Shown: in pieces, positions 7,698 to 17,200 of the stretch | Position numbering within the stretch: position 1 is the first letter of the stretch | Layout of the letters: every line of letters begins with the position of its first letter | NCBI GenBank assembly: GCA_946614295.1 | Contig: CAMOGT010000005.1 | Location: forward strand, 1 to 64,000 | DNA length: 64,000 bases | Reading direction: 5' to 3' | Origin: an uncultured Bacteroidales bacterium | Lineage (GTDB): Bacteria > Bacteroidota > Bacteroidia > Bacteroidales > Paludibacteraceae | The notes under the pieces: model-generated | Database searches by the model: none | What the model saw: the letters and a program-made list of their open reading frames with translations, nothing else | What the model was told of the DNA's origin: nothing | Made by a program: the position numbers and the translations under genes

Positions 7698-8156
7698 CTA
7701 TTTGTCTCCTGTTCGTTTCATCTTTGCCCGCAGCCGTGCCGCCAACTCACTCTGGCTGAGCCGTTTCGCAGCGAACGTCTCCGGTGCCCAGACGGCAAAC
7801 CGGTTCAACATGCCTACGAACAGCACATCCTGCTGGGCGCCGATGGTCTCCAGGTTCTTTTTCTGCAACAGGATTCGTCCCTGACCGTCCATCTCTAAAT
7901 ACTCGGCATCGGCCATGAACTGCATCAGAATGAGCTGGTCCTCCGGGTCCCACTCGTCAAGCGTCTGGCGCAACTGCTCCACTTTCTCGTTCCATACCTC
8001 TTCCGGGTAGAACATCAGACACTCGTTGTCCGTGTCGCGGCGCATAACGATACGCTTTGACTCGGCTTCTGCCAAAATCTTGCGGTAACCCGCCGGAACG
8101 AAAATGCGCCCCTTCTCGTCCAGCCGTCCTTCTATATTTCCGATAAATGTCTGCAT
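7698..8156 (-). CDS. mraZ: MraZ transcriptional regulator of the dcw cluster
   Basis: MraZ is a DNA-binding protein of the SpoVT/AbrB-like fold that controls its own cell-wall operon by binding direct repeats upstream of mraZ. The 152-residue protein has the two expected half-domains: RLDEKGRIFVPAGYRK near the N-terminus and YLEMDGQGRILLQKK in the middle. It is the first gene of the dcw operon. A promoter and a probable MraZ-box pair lie at 8216-8260. Length and both signature segments are normal. Confidence 0.95.
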   Translation of the reverse strand: MQTFIGNIEGRLDEKGRIFVPAGYRKILAEAESKRIVMRRDTDNECLMFYPEEVWNEKVEQLRQTLDEWDPEDQLILMQFMADAEYLEMDGQGRILLQKKNLETIGAQQDVLFVGMLNRFAVWAPETFAAKRLSQSELAARLRAKMKRTGDK

Positions 8157-8215
8157 GATCTGCCCTTTGTGAATTGTGAATTATGAATTGTACATTGTTT
8201 TTTGTAATTCGGGCA

Positions 8216-8260
8216 CAAAATTACAAAAAAATACTGATATTCACCACATTTCCCCACATA
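8216..8260 (-). promoter_or_regulatory. mraZ promoter with overlapping putative MraZ boxes
   Basis: Read on the minus strand, TAATTTTG (8223-8216) fits the Bacteroidota -7 box. About 20 bases upstream, where the -33 box should be, lies TATGTGGGGAAATGTGGTG (8260-8242), two GTGG-G/TG units ten bases apart, resembling the direct repeats that MraZ binds in other bacteria. Overlap with the -33 position suggests autorepression. The repeats and -7 box are seen; the binding is inferred. Confidence 0.6.
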
Positions 8261-8313
8261 AAAATTTTTCAATTGTTTTATTAACAGCTTTTCAACAGTT
8301 ATAAACATAAAGT

Positions 8314-8345
8314 AACCCGCGTAAACTCAGTTGCTTACGCGGGTT
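8314..8345. terminator. terminator downstream of the region-2 operon
   Basis: A perfect 11-bp stem, AACCCGCGTAA/TTACGCGGGTT, with a 10-base loop lies between the end of the minus-strand uptake operon (last stop at 8384) and the mraZ promoter. The following bases on the minus strand are only moderately T-rich, so termination efficiency is uncertain. Confidence 0.65.
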
Positions 8346-8361
8346 CTTAACATTTTTGTTG

Positions 8362-8381
8362 AAATGTGGGGTAAAGTGGAG
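8362..8381 (+). promoter_or_regulatory. second GTGG-type direct repeat, MraZ-box-like
   Basis: AAATGTGGGGTAAAGTGGAG on the plus strand is very similar to the pair at the mraZ promoter but in opposite orientation and about 120 bases upstream of it, immediately after the stop of the gene at 8384. It could be a distal MraZ site or chance; no promoter element lies beside it. Confidence 0.3.
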
Positions 8382-8383
8382 TG

Positions 8384-10243
8384 TTATCTTATGCGAATAC
8401 CTAATGTATTGTAGATTGCTCCGTTCTTCCGGATGAATATCATGCCGTTATGGAGTATTTTCTCTGCTTTGTTGCCATAATGGATATCTTCTAAACCTTG
8501 GCTCTTTTCGCCTACTTGGTCAATACGGAAGACAATCTGCTTGCCGGCCTTGCTAATCTTGATCAGGTCACCTACCTGCGGAGTCCCCGTTGCATAAATA
8601 TGCATGGTGAACAGACGATAGTACGACCAGAGGGTAATAGGCTCCTCGTCATCATCACCGCCTCCGATGACTGTCTCATAGTCTGCAGTAATCTCAATAT
8701 AGTCAGGCTGTACAATATCCATGTTCCAAGTGCGGCTGATGGAGTCGTAGGGCGTAAAAGTAGAGTAGAATGCGAACTCGGTGTTAGCCGTTCCCCAGTC
8801 TTTGTATGCTGCGGTATAATGGTACCTGCCGGTCTCGTACTCGATCATCTTCACGGGAATAGTATCGCCTACCTGGCCTGTCTTTGCGCCACGGGTGACA
8901 TAGTAGTCCTCTAACGTCGGGTAGATACCATTGAGCATGATGTACGGGTCGTAGTCCTGGATGTTGATTAATCCGTTCTCGTACTCGATATAACTCTTTG
9001 AATCATGCACAGTGGATTTAGCGGCATAGATTCCCCAGTTATCCTCCTCTTTGAATCCGCGGATATCGATCCTGAAAGCATCACTGATGAGCACACCTTC
9101 GCTTAACAACTCGCCGTAGGCTGTTGTGTCGCGCATCAGGAAATGCACGATCTTGCCTTTGCATTTCTGATAACTCACGGCGGAAATGTTAGCCATCGTT
9201 GCCAAGGAACTTGCCAGAGTGTCTCCGCCCTCTGTGAGAATCGTCATGTACAGGGTGTCGAAATGGAGGTCGGATTGATTGAAAGCGGAGTATTTATCAC
9301 TGCCCAGAGCCATGGTGACGCTCTTGATATAGAGAGGAGCTTGAGGCTTGTCATACATGGTACGCAAGAGCACAGGCTTGCTGCGAGTATATACGACGGA
9401 GTCCTCTGTGTCCGCAACGTTACGAACGGTGTCTATATCTGTATTTATGGCTTTGGGACCAAAGATATAGTGTACATAACCATCCTCGTCTGTCTCAGCT
9501 ATGAGGTCGGCGCTTACTCCGTTTTGATTGACATTAACAGCGTTGGTCAGCGGCCATAAACCGTCAGAGGAATTGCCGCTCGGTAGTCCTCCGGCTGCCA
9601 ACGGGCAGTTTTGAGCCGATGGGTTTTTCGCGCTGCTGAGAAGCAGGAAACTCTGACTCGTCCCGTCTTCGAAAGTGACTGTCTGGAGCGGAGTTGCCTG
9701 CTGCCAGATGTAACCGGCATCGCCGTCTGCATCCATCGCATAGGCTTCCTGTAAACCGCCGCCGGATACGATGGAGTCGTAGAAATTACCCTTGGCGTCC
9801 ACATAGTAGTACGCATTTTCTACCATGGAGGGGTTTCTGTCCGCGAAAAGCGTCACATACTTGATGGTCTTATAGTCGGTGATATTATTGTTCCATTTCC
9901 AGCACTTGATGGTGTCCGACCATGCGCCGATAACGCCGGGACGGCTGAACCATGTACCTTTTCCGCTCTCATCCATTCCTAAGAAGAGAGTTCCGGCGGG
10001 GTTGGTATATCCTACTACAGGATCGCTCGCTTCGGCGAGAGGTGCGCGGGAAGGCTGTTCTACTGTTGCGGGGAGAGTGCTCTCGTCCACATAAATATCC
10101 CTGCCCATTGAGCGAGCGCCATCAAGCGACTCCAGAAAATAATCGGAGTGTGCGGGATAAGGAACCGCTGGAAGTTTCTTGGGTCCTTCGGCAAATACAC
10201 CGGTACTTGCCAGAAGAAGTGCAATTATCATTATCTTTTTCAT
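8384..10243 (-). CDS. secreted protein of unknown function with C-terminal sorting-like motif
   Basis: I do not recognise the family. The 619-residue protein has a signal peptide (residues 1-18, cleaved after GVFA), a long beta-rich body with many aromatic residues and no clear catalytic motif, and ends in KILHNGMIFIRKNGAIYNTL followed by GIRIR. That ending matches a C-terminal motif shared by six other secreted proteins in this window and is probably a sorting or anchoring signal. It is the last gene of the operon SusC-SusD-metallohydrolase-DUF4302-this gene, 22 bases after its neighbour and followed by a terminator, so it likely acts at or beyond the outer membrane in the same uptake process. 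An extracellular binding protein or enzyme are both possible. Confidence 0.8.
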   Translation of the reverse strand: MKKIMIIALLLASTGVFAEGPKKLPAVPYPAHSDYFLESLDGARSMGRDIYVDESTLPATVEQPSRAPLAEASDPVVGYTNPAGTLFLGMDESGKGTWFSRPGVIGAWSDTIKCWKWNNNITDYKTIKYVTLFADRNPSMVENAYYYVDAKGNFYDSIVSGGGLQEAYAMDADGDAGYIWQQATPLQTVTFEDGTSQSFLLLSSAKNPSAQNCPLAAGGLPSGNSSDGLWPLTNAVNVNQNGVSADLIAETDEDGYVHYIFGPKAINTDIDTVRNVADTEDSVVYTRSKPVLLRTMYDKPQAPLYIKSVTMALGSDKYSAFNQSDLHFDTLYMTILTEGGDTLASSLATMANISAVSYQKCKGKIVHFLMRDTTAYGELLSEGVLISDAFRIDIRGFKEEDNWGIYAAKSTVHDSKSYIEYENGLINIQDYDPYIMLNGIYPTLEDYYVTRGAKTGQVGDTIPVKMIEYETGRYHYTAAYKDWGTANTEFAFYSTFTPYDSISRTWNMDIVQPDYIEITADYETVIGGGDDDEEPITLWSYYRLFTMHIYATGTPQVGDLIKISKAGKQIVFRIDQVGEKSQGLEDIHYGNKAEKILHNGMIFIRKNGAIYNTLGIRIR

Positions 10244-10265
10244 CTTCGTTCAGAGTTTATACATA

Positions 10266-11579
10266 TTACATAATGATTTTTTCTGCCACTACATGGATGT
10301 TAGAGCCATCTGCTTTCTTCATGTTCAATTGAGTCATGTTGATCTTTGAACCCGTGTAGGACTCGGGAGTGAAGGTTCCGCAGAAGATGTCGGCAAACTG
10401 TTGTGCGGCATTCTCGGGATTAGCATCGATACGGGCGAAGAACGGACGCAGAGCCTCCTCATAGCCCTTGTATTGAAGGGTAATGGTGGTGTCGGTCTTG
10501 GCGTAGTCCAGTTTGATCCGGCCTCCAAACACCTTGCCCTCCGCAACACGGTAGGACAAATAGAGAGAGTAGGAGTAGGTCTTGGTACCACGCGAGTTAA
10601 CCAGAATGGTACGCTCGTATGCGAGATTGTGAACCGTTGCGCCATTCGCTTCGGCTGCGGACTCCAAAGCCTGCAACGCAGCGACGGTTGCCGCGTCTGT
10701 CCCATCCTCGACGTATTTCCAACGGCTGTATTTGGTAAACTTGAACGCGAAGAAATCCGCTGCGGTATAGTTGCTGGTAATGAACGCGGAGCCGTCCGTC
10801 GATACCAACGCACTCTTGTCTTCCGTTAGAACGAAATCATTTACTATCCGGGTGCTGTCTGCCAGCATCAAACCGGAGTACATGTGCAGTCCCGTCGGAG
10901 TCAGGATAATACCCTGGATAACATCTTCGCCGGCCTTGTTCTTATAACTGATTATTCCGTTAGTATAGGAAAGAGGGGTCTCTTTCTTTCCATCGAAATA
11001 AGTCAGGTCAATACCGTCGTTGTCGGCAAAGAGGTGGTCGTTATAGGTATCTACAGCGTCGAAATAACCTTTCCAGGTCAGCGCATCCGGTACAGGCTCC
11101 ATGGTGATATAGGCACCATGCTTTTTACCTAACAGACGTATGTAGTTCGAATCGTTCTGGAGAACCACAAACTCATAGTCCCCGCCATGACCGATACCGT
11201 CTGAGCCCGGATCGGCAAAAATCGAAAGGAGCTCGTTGTAGGAGTGGAAACTTAATACGCATCCCTGATTGGAACTTATGCCCCAGAGGCTCGTCTCCTC
11301 TGCGTAGATATTCCTGCTGGAAACGGGGTTTTTGGCGGCTACAAGTACCTCTCCGTTCGCATTGAACTTCATGAGCAGGGGATAGCCGGCTGAACTGCTG
11401 GTCGGGAAATAACGCATTTCCCATCCGTTGGACTGACTCGTTAGGTTCTGACGCAGCGTTTGCTCGTAATTCTTTATGCGCTCCGCTGCGGACTGATCAA
11501 ACACGTTCGCCTCCTCGCGGCAACCGGTAAGCCCGAGGAAAACCACCGCTGTCAGTATATATATAAATATTCGTTTCAT
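10266..11579 (-). CDS. DUF4302-like lipoprotein
   Basis: The 437-residue product has a lipoprotein signal peptide with lipobox LTGC (Cys20), then AAERIKNYEQTLR and a beta-rich body including a NGWEMRYFPT segment. This resembles the DUF4302 family, which is known from Bacteroidota loci that also carry a SusC/SusD pair and a zinc metallohydrolase lipoprotein, exactly the neighbours here. The function of the family is unknown; an outer-membrane surface location is inferred from the lipobox and the operon. Spacing to the upstream metallohydrolase gene is 26 bases. Confidence 0.75.
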   Translation of the reverse strand: MKRIFIYILTAVVFLGLTGCREEANVFDQSAAERIKNYEQTLRQNLTSQSNGWEMRYFPTSSSAGYPLLMKFNANGEVLVAAKNPVSSRNIYAEETSLWGISSNQGCVLSFHSYNELLSIFADPGSDGIGHGGDYEFVVLQNDSNYIRLLGKKHGAYITMEPVPDALTWKGYFDAVDTYNDHLFADNDGIDLTYFDGKKETPLSYTNGIISYKNKAGEDVIQGIILTPTGLHMYSGLMLADSTRIVNDFVLTEDKSALVSTDGSAFITSNYTAADFFAFKFTKYSRWKYVEDGTDAATVAALQALESAAEANGATVHNLAYERTILVNSRGTKTYSYSLYLSYRVAEGKVFGGRIKLDYAKTDTTITLQYKGYEEALRPFFARIDANPENAAQQFADIFCGTFTPESYTGSKINMTQLNMKKADGSNIHVVAEKIIM

Positions 11580-11605
11580 ATCGTTTGGATTTATACCTGT
11601 TCGTC

Positions 11606-12541
11606 TTATTTACCGTAAGAATCGTTCATTACTACATCGTAGGAGAGTGCGTCCTGACGGCGTTGTACCTCGGCGCGCATGGAGTCGAGCGTGTAGTTGT
11701 ATTTCTCCTGCAACCAATCCTTGCACATATTGATCTTCGTGGTGAGAATATCAACGCCTTCTTTGCTCTCATCGATCGATACGATGTGGGTGTGGTCTTC
11801 TGCCATCGTGAAACCGCGTTTAGCCCACGTCTCACGGGGGTCGGTGATGTAGCAGGAGATAACCTCTACGAAATCTTCGTGCGCCTCACTCATCGAGTAG
11901 GGGGTTACAAAGCCCAACTTATAGGCCTCCTCGTCACTGCGGTATTGCCACGACTGCGAGTCGTATTTACCCGCGGAAATCTGCTCATATTCCTTCGGGA
12001 ACGACTTGGTCTGGTGCAGAATATGGGAGAACTCATGATGCATCGTATGGAAGATGTAGAAATTAAGCCACTCTATATCGTTCAAATCTATATCGTTCAT
12101 GTTGTAGAGCGTGATCTTGATACCGCCTTCTGCAACTCCTAAAGTCTCCGTCCCCTGTGCTGCGTTGATAGCCGGCGAACCAATCACGTTGATGATACGC
12201 GGTGCGTATGATTTCAGGAAATCCGGACCCATCTGGGCGGAGTAGGCATCAATCCAGAGGTACTTAATGGCGTGCGCTACAATCTGAGCCTTGTCATAAT
12301 TCACGGGAACCAAGTTGTAATCTACATCCGTGGACTCGTCTGCCAGTTTGTACTGGAAAGCAATATTATACGGTTTCTGGTAACTCTCATAGAGGTACTT
12401 GTCGAACGGGTAGGTAGCCTGCGTGGAATCCAATACCGGGAGATGGGGAAAGACCGAGTCTTGATCCAGCTGCTCGCGGCAACCCGTCAGGGCGATGATG
12501 GCAAATACAGCCATCAGACTATGTTTGAAATACGTTTTCAT
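11606..12541 (-). CDS. substrate import-associated zinc metallohydrolase lipoprotein
   Basis: The 311-residue protein has a lipoprotein signal peptide with lipobox LTGC (Cys21) and a zinc-hydrolase motif HEFSH at residues 169-173 (context HTMHHEFSHILHQ). A downstream acidic segment EAHEDFVEVIS may supply the third zinc ligand. It fits the lipoprotein family described as metallohydrolases with HExxH that accompany TonB-linked SusC/SusD importers. Its likely role is cleavage of a peptide or other bound ligand at the cell surface before import, but no substrate is established. It directly follows SusD (18-base gap). Confidence 0.82.
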   Translation of the reverse strand: MKTYFKHSLMAVFAIIALTGCREQLDQDSVFPHLPVLDSTQATYPFDKYLYESYQKPYNIAFQYKLADESTDVDYNLVPVNYDKAQIVAHAIKYLWIDAYSAQMGPDFLKSYAPRIINVIGSPAINAAQGTETLGVAEGGIKITLYNMNDIDLNDIEWLNFYIFHTMHHEFSHILHQTKSFPKEYEQISAGKYDSQSWQYRSDEEAYKLGFVTPYSMSEAHEDFVEVISCYITDPRETWAKRGFTMAEDHTHIVSIDESKEGVDILTTKINMCKDWLQEKYNYTLDSMRAEVQRRQDALSYDVVMNDSYGK

Positions 12542-12559
12542 CTTTCTGTGTCTGTATAA

Positions 12560-14254
12560 TTATTCGTTTTCCGGAGTTTTGGTGAGTGTACTCATTTCGT
12601 TCTGTAACTGCAGGAACAGCTCCATTCCGTTAGGAGTACCGCTCGGACCATCAATCGTTACGGAGTTATTGTCTCCTACATTCTCACGCGGGTTCGGCTG
12701 CTGACCGCCGATCATTGCCTCTTGCGGCAACTGGATGGCACGACGGTCGTCATTCCATGTCAGGGTCTTAGTCACTACCGGATTGCCGATCTCATGGGTA
12801 ATCTCAATGCCATAACGTTTGATGTCGAACCACCGCATACCGTCGTGGAGGGTTTCTATACGGCGGAAATGCAGCGCGCACCACAGGTAGGGAAGTTTGT
12901 CATCACTGATGGTCCAATCGGGACTCATGTCGGTGTTATGCAATACCGGTGTGTGCTGTACGTTCTTGCCTTTGCGGAAGAAATTATTGATGTTCGCATC
13001 CGTCAGATCCTGCGTGCAGAGGTAGCCTTTTGCCCATACGTTCATGTCTGCCACGGCTGCGCTTAAGTTACCCTGCATGATCTCTGCCTCCGCGCGGCAG
13101 AGAAGAGTCTCGCCGGTGGTGAACTCGCGACGCAGCGTATGCGGATAACCGATTCCAGCTACCTTGTCCGTGTACTCAAACGGCTCGTACATCTTGCTCA
13201 GGAAACCGCCGAAGTTGGCGTTGAACCGCCAGATACTTACACCCGGGAAAGTGCTGTTCCAGCACGGACCGGGACCGTTCACCGTGTAGTCACGCGGATC
13301 ACGGTTGAAGGTGTAACGGCACGAAGTAGTCGTGTTGCCGTACAGCGCAAACGAGTAGGTGCTGAGGATCAGTAGGTTGGACGGAGATGCAACATCTGTC
13401 CACGCGTAGAGCTCCAGCTCAATATTACCTTTCTCTTTGCAGGTCTTCGCGTCAAACATCAGCATGGCCGCCTCGGAAGGAGTCGAACCCAGCACTTTGT
13501 TGGCATACGTAATCACCTTGTCGTAGTCACGCTTGAAGAGATAGAAACGAGCGGCAAAGGCGTATGCGGCCTTCGTGTTGAAATGGTACTTCGGCACTGT
13601 GTAATATTCGTCACTCATGATCGGGAGTGCCTCCAATAGATCTTTCTCAATCAACTCATAGACCTCTGCTACACTGTGACGCTTGTAAACCGGTTTAACC
13701 TCCGTCTCCGGTTCAGTCATATAGTGTACGCCTAAATCGTTCTTGCTCAACTCGGCATTGCGATAAGCCTTACCGAAGATGTTGACAAGGATGAAATGGT
13801 TGTACGCGCGGCAAAGCAATGCCTCCGCTTTCTCGGAGCTCATGTCCTGACCTTTTGCCTCCAACTTGGCAATCGCCTCCAACGCCTGGTTGGCAACGGC
13901 GATGTTGTGGTAGCAGTGATCCCAGATCCAGTACGGACTGTCCTGACCGGAGAACGCCGTGACGTCCTGCCATGCGAAAATCTGGTTGTAGCCCTGGTCG
14001 AACGGCTGTTTGGTGTTTACGTGACCTACGGCATCCGGAGTATTGTTATCAATGATGTTATCCGAACTGAACTCTCCGATCGGACCGTAGTTCGGAGCAT
14101 CGTACGCATTGACTAACAACAGGCGCACTTTCTTTTTGCTATCTATCTCGGTACGGTTATCCGGGTTCTTGTCCAGAAAGTTGCAACCGGACAGTGCGAG
14201 AACCGAGAGTAATATATATAGTATGTTCTTATTCATATCCATTCTTATTTTCAT
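12560..14254 (-). CDS. SusD/RagB-family nutrient-binding outer-membrane lipoprotein
   Basis: SusD proteins cap the SusC barrel and bind the incoming ligand at the cell surface. This 564-residue protein has a lipoprotein signal with LALSGC followed by NFLDKNPDNRTE, the usual SusD N-terminus, TPR-like helical segments and the C-terminal family segment with RIETLHDGMRWFDIKRYG. Starts at 14254, 14242 (MDMNKN) or 14236 (MNKN) are possible; the last gives the most typical signal peptide. It follows SusC by 10 bases and precedes the metallohydrolase. Substrate is unknown. Confidence 0.92.
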   Translation of the reverse strand: MKIRMDMNKNILYILLSVLALSGCNFLDKNPDNRTEIDSKKKVRLLLVNAYDAPNYGPIGEFSSDNIIDNNTPDAVGHVNTKQPFDQGYNQIFAWQDVTAFSGQDSPYWIWDHCYHNIAVANQALEAIAKLEAKGQDMSSEKAEALLCRAYNHFILVNIFGKAYRNAELSKNDLGVHYMTEPETEVKPVYKRHSVAEVYELIEKDLLEALPIMSDEYYTVPKYHFNTKAAYAFAARFYLFKRDYDKVITYANKVLGSTPSEAAMLMFDAKTCKEKGNIELELYAWTDVASPSNLLILSTYSFALYGNTTTSCRYTFNRDPRDYTVNGPGPCWNSTFPGVSIWRFNANFGGFLSKMYEPFEYTDKVAGIGYPHTLRREFTTGETLLCRAEAEIMQGNLSAAVADMNVWAKGYLCTQDLTDANINNFFRKGKNVQHTPVLHNTDMSPDWTISDDKLPYLWCALHFRRIETLHDGMRWFDIKRYGIEITHEIGNPVVTKTLTWNDDRRAIQLPQEAMIGGQQPNPRENVGDNNSVTIDGPSGTPNGMELFLQLQNEMSTLTKTPENE

Positions 14255-14264
14255 GTTAAAGTCA

Positions 14265-17200
14265 TTAGAAGCCCAGACGGAACGTTAACGTAAACTGGCG
14301 TGGTACAGGGGAACTTACACCGCCTGAACTATAGAACTCAGGATCCTGACCGTTCAGTTTCTTGTCGGCATAGAGCAGCGCTAAGTTCGTTCCGCTCAAC
14401 TTGGCGGAGAAGGACGAAACGGCCTTCTGACCCTCAAACCATTTCTGCGGGAACGTGTATTCCAGCGAAACCTCCTTGAGGCGGATGAAATCACCCTTGG
14501 CTACGCGCTGGTCGCTGTAGTTGTAAGCGGAATAGGCGTAACGCAGACCGTCGATGGTCTCAAACTGACGCTTGGAGGCGATAGTCGGGATATTCGTTTT
14601 GGCTTCGTCCCCGGCTACAATCCAGCGGTTCTTCATCTCACGCATGTTCGCGCTCAGGTCGTTATACTCGCTGGCATACACATTGCACAGGTTATTCAGA
14701 CGGATCACGTTTCCTCCACGGAAAGTAAGGAAGATACCGACCTTGAAGTTCTTGAAGATCGTGAACTCGTTGCTGAAACCACCATCGATGGTCGGGTCTA
14801 TCGTTCCCTCGAACTTCAGGTAATCCAGGTTCTCGTAGTCCTGGAAATTGATATCACCGTAGTTGGAGGGGTTGTAGGTCTCGGTGCACTCCTTGTTGGA
14901 ATAGAATAACGGAAGACCTTCCTCGTTCAGACCCGCAAAACGGATGGAGTACAGAGAGTACAGAGGCGAACCCTCCTGACGGCCGTAACCGTTAAGGAGC
15001 GTGTACGCGCGATCACGCGAATCCAGACGGGTAATCGTGTTCGTAATATGGCTGAAAGCGATATTACTGGTCCATTTGAAGTTCTTGATGTCCACATTCA
15101 CCGTGGAGAGCGCAATCTCGACACCGGATGACTTCATGTTGGCGTCATTGGCGTATTTGGTAATCGTACCGCCGACACCGGCTGTCTGTACCGGACCGAT
15201 CAGGTCGTAGTTGTTACGGATGAAGAAGTCTACATCCAGGTTAATGCGGTTGCGTACAAAGCCTAAATGGGTACCCACGTTGAACTCATGTTTCTTCTCA
15301 TAAGTCAGCTCCGAGTTGGCGAGATCCACCAACTCGATACCGGTCTCCGAAACAGATGCCAACGGTCTCCACGGGTTGTATGCCTGGAAGATGGCAAGGG
15401 AGTTACTTACGGACTCCGGACCACGGGTTGCGGTCAGCGAATAACTCAACTTCAAGCTTGCAGCCGTCCACCACTCGCCGAAGGTCGGACGCCAGAATTT
15501 CTCTGCGTCGGCGTTCCAAATACCGCTGACGTTCCACGTCGGTAACCAACGGGCTTTCATCGAGTGGCCTAACTTGTTCGAACCCTCATAGCGGATCGTT
15601 CCGGTTACGGAATAACGCGATTGGTATGAGTAGGTGGCGGTGGCGAAGAAAGCCAGGTTACGGTCGTAGTAGTCGCTGTTGACGTAGTACTGCGTTCCTT
15701 CCTCTTTCATCTGCTTGAAGGCTTTGTAGTCAAAGGACGGAATACCGCCGTTCTCATACTGATAACCCCAACCCTCAAACTCCGAAACCTGACGGTCGGT
15801 GGAGTTACTCTCTACACCGGCATAGAAATTGACGATGTGATCCTCACCCTCGCTTCCGTCATTGGCAAAACCATGGTTATAGGAAACCGAAGCACGCAGA
15901 TCGACTGCCAGCAGACGTTTGAACCTGTCACGGAAAATACCGCCGTTCGGCAGGACCGTCTGTGGCAGAGCGCCCAATACATCGGGGTCGGTATAGAGGT
16001 ACTCGTTCGCGTCACGGATCAAGTCGTTCTCCACATCGCCTTCGTCCAGACCCAGACCGGCACGATAGGCACGTGCCTGGTTCGAGAAATCCTTCACGTG
16101 GTGCTGAATCTCGTCGTTGTGGTAACGGATGCTTGCCAAACCGGCTACTTCCAGTCCCTTGACCGGCTTCCAACTCAACTCGCCCTGGAACTTCACATCC
16201 GTCTGAGTCAAACCGATATAGTTCTGATTCAACTCGTCGAAGATGTTGAAATCGCAGTAGTTACGGCGATAGGTGGCCTTGGGATCCAAAGCGCGGGAAG
16301 AGTTCATCGCAAACGAGAACGGGTTGATATCGAAGTCACGGCTGATGGCTCCCGATACAGGGTCCGTTGTCTGGTTTACCGATCCCGGTGCCTCCTGACG
16401 GATATAACTACCGCCGGTGTTGATACTCAGCGTCAGGCTCTGCTTGCTCGGCTTGGGCAGCAGTTCAAAGCTCGCTTTCACGTTACCTGTGTAACGCTGT
16501 ACTGACGATTTGAGGTACCATCCCGGATCGTACATCGCCGACAGGGATGTATAGAAACGGGCACGGTCGGTACCGGTCGAGAAGGACAGAGAGTGGTTCA
16601 TCATCACGTTGTCGTTGAACAACAGATTGAACCAATCCGTATTGCGGTACTCCGCCTGACGCAGATAGTCGTTAAAAGCACTCTGGTTGTTCTCCAGCTC
16701 GAATTTGCCCGTTTCAGGATCGTAGGTGTCGATCATGTGGAACATCTTGCCGTAGATACCGGAGTTCTTGGCGTTATTCAGCACCGAAGCCTCCAGCCAC
16801 CCTTTGTCGCGCAGCTCCTGATAGATAGCCATCTGCTCCTGCGAGTTACATACGTTATAATCGGAGTAGAGCGGCTTCATGCGGTAGGTGAACTCACCGG
16901 TGTAGTTCAGTTTGGTCTTACCCGCCTGACCTTTCTTGGTCGTCACAACGATCACACCTGACATGGCGCGCGCACCGTAGATAGAGGTCGCGGAACCGTC
17001 CTTCAGAATCTGTATGGACTCGATATCGTCCGGGTTAAGACCGGCGATGGCGTTCGATACCAGCGTCTCGGCGTTACCGCTACTCAGGTCATCGGCACCC
17101 ATGTTCGTCGTACTCTCCATGATTACGCCGTCCACCACCCAGATAGGGTTGGATGTACCGTAGATGGAGGTGGCACCACGTACACGGATCTTCGGCGCGG

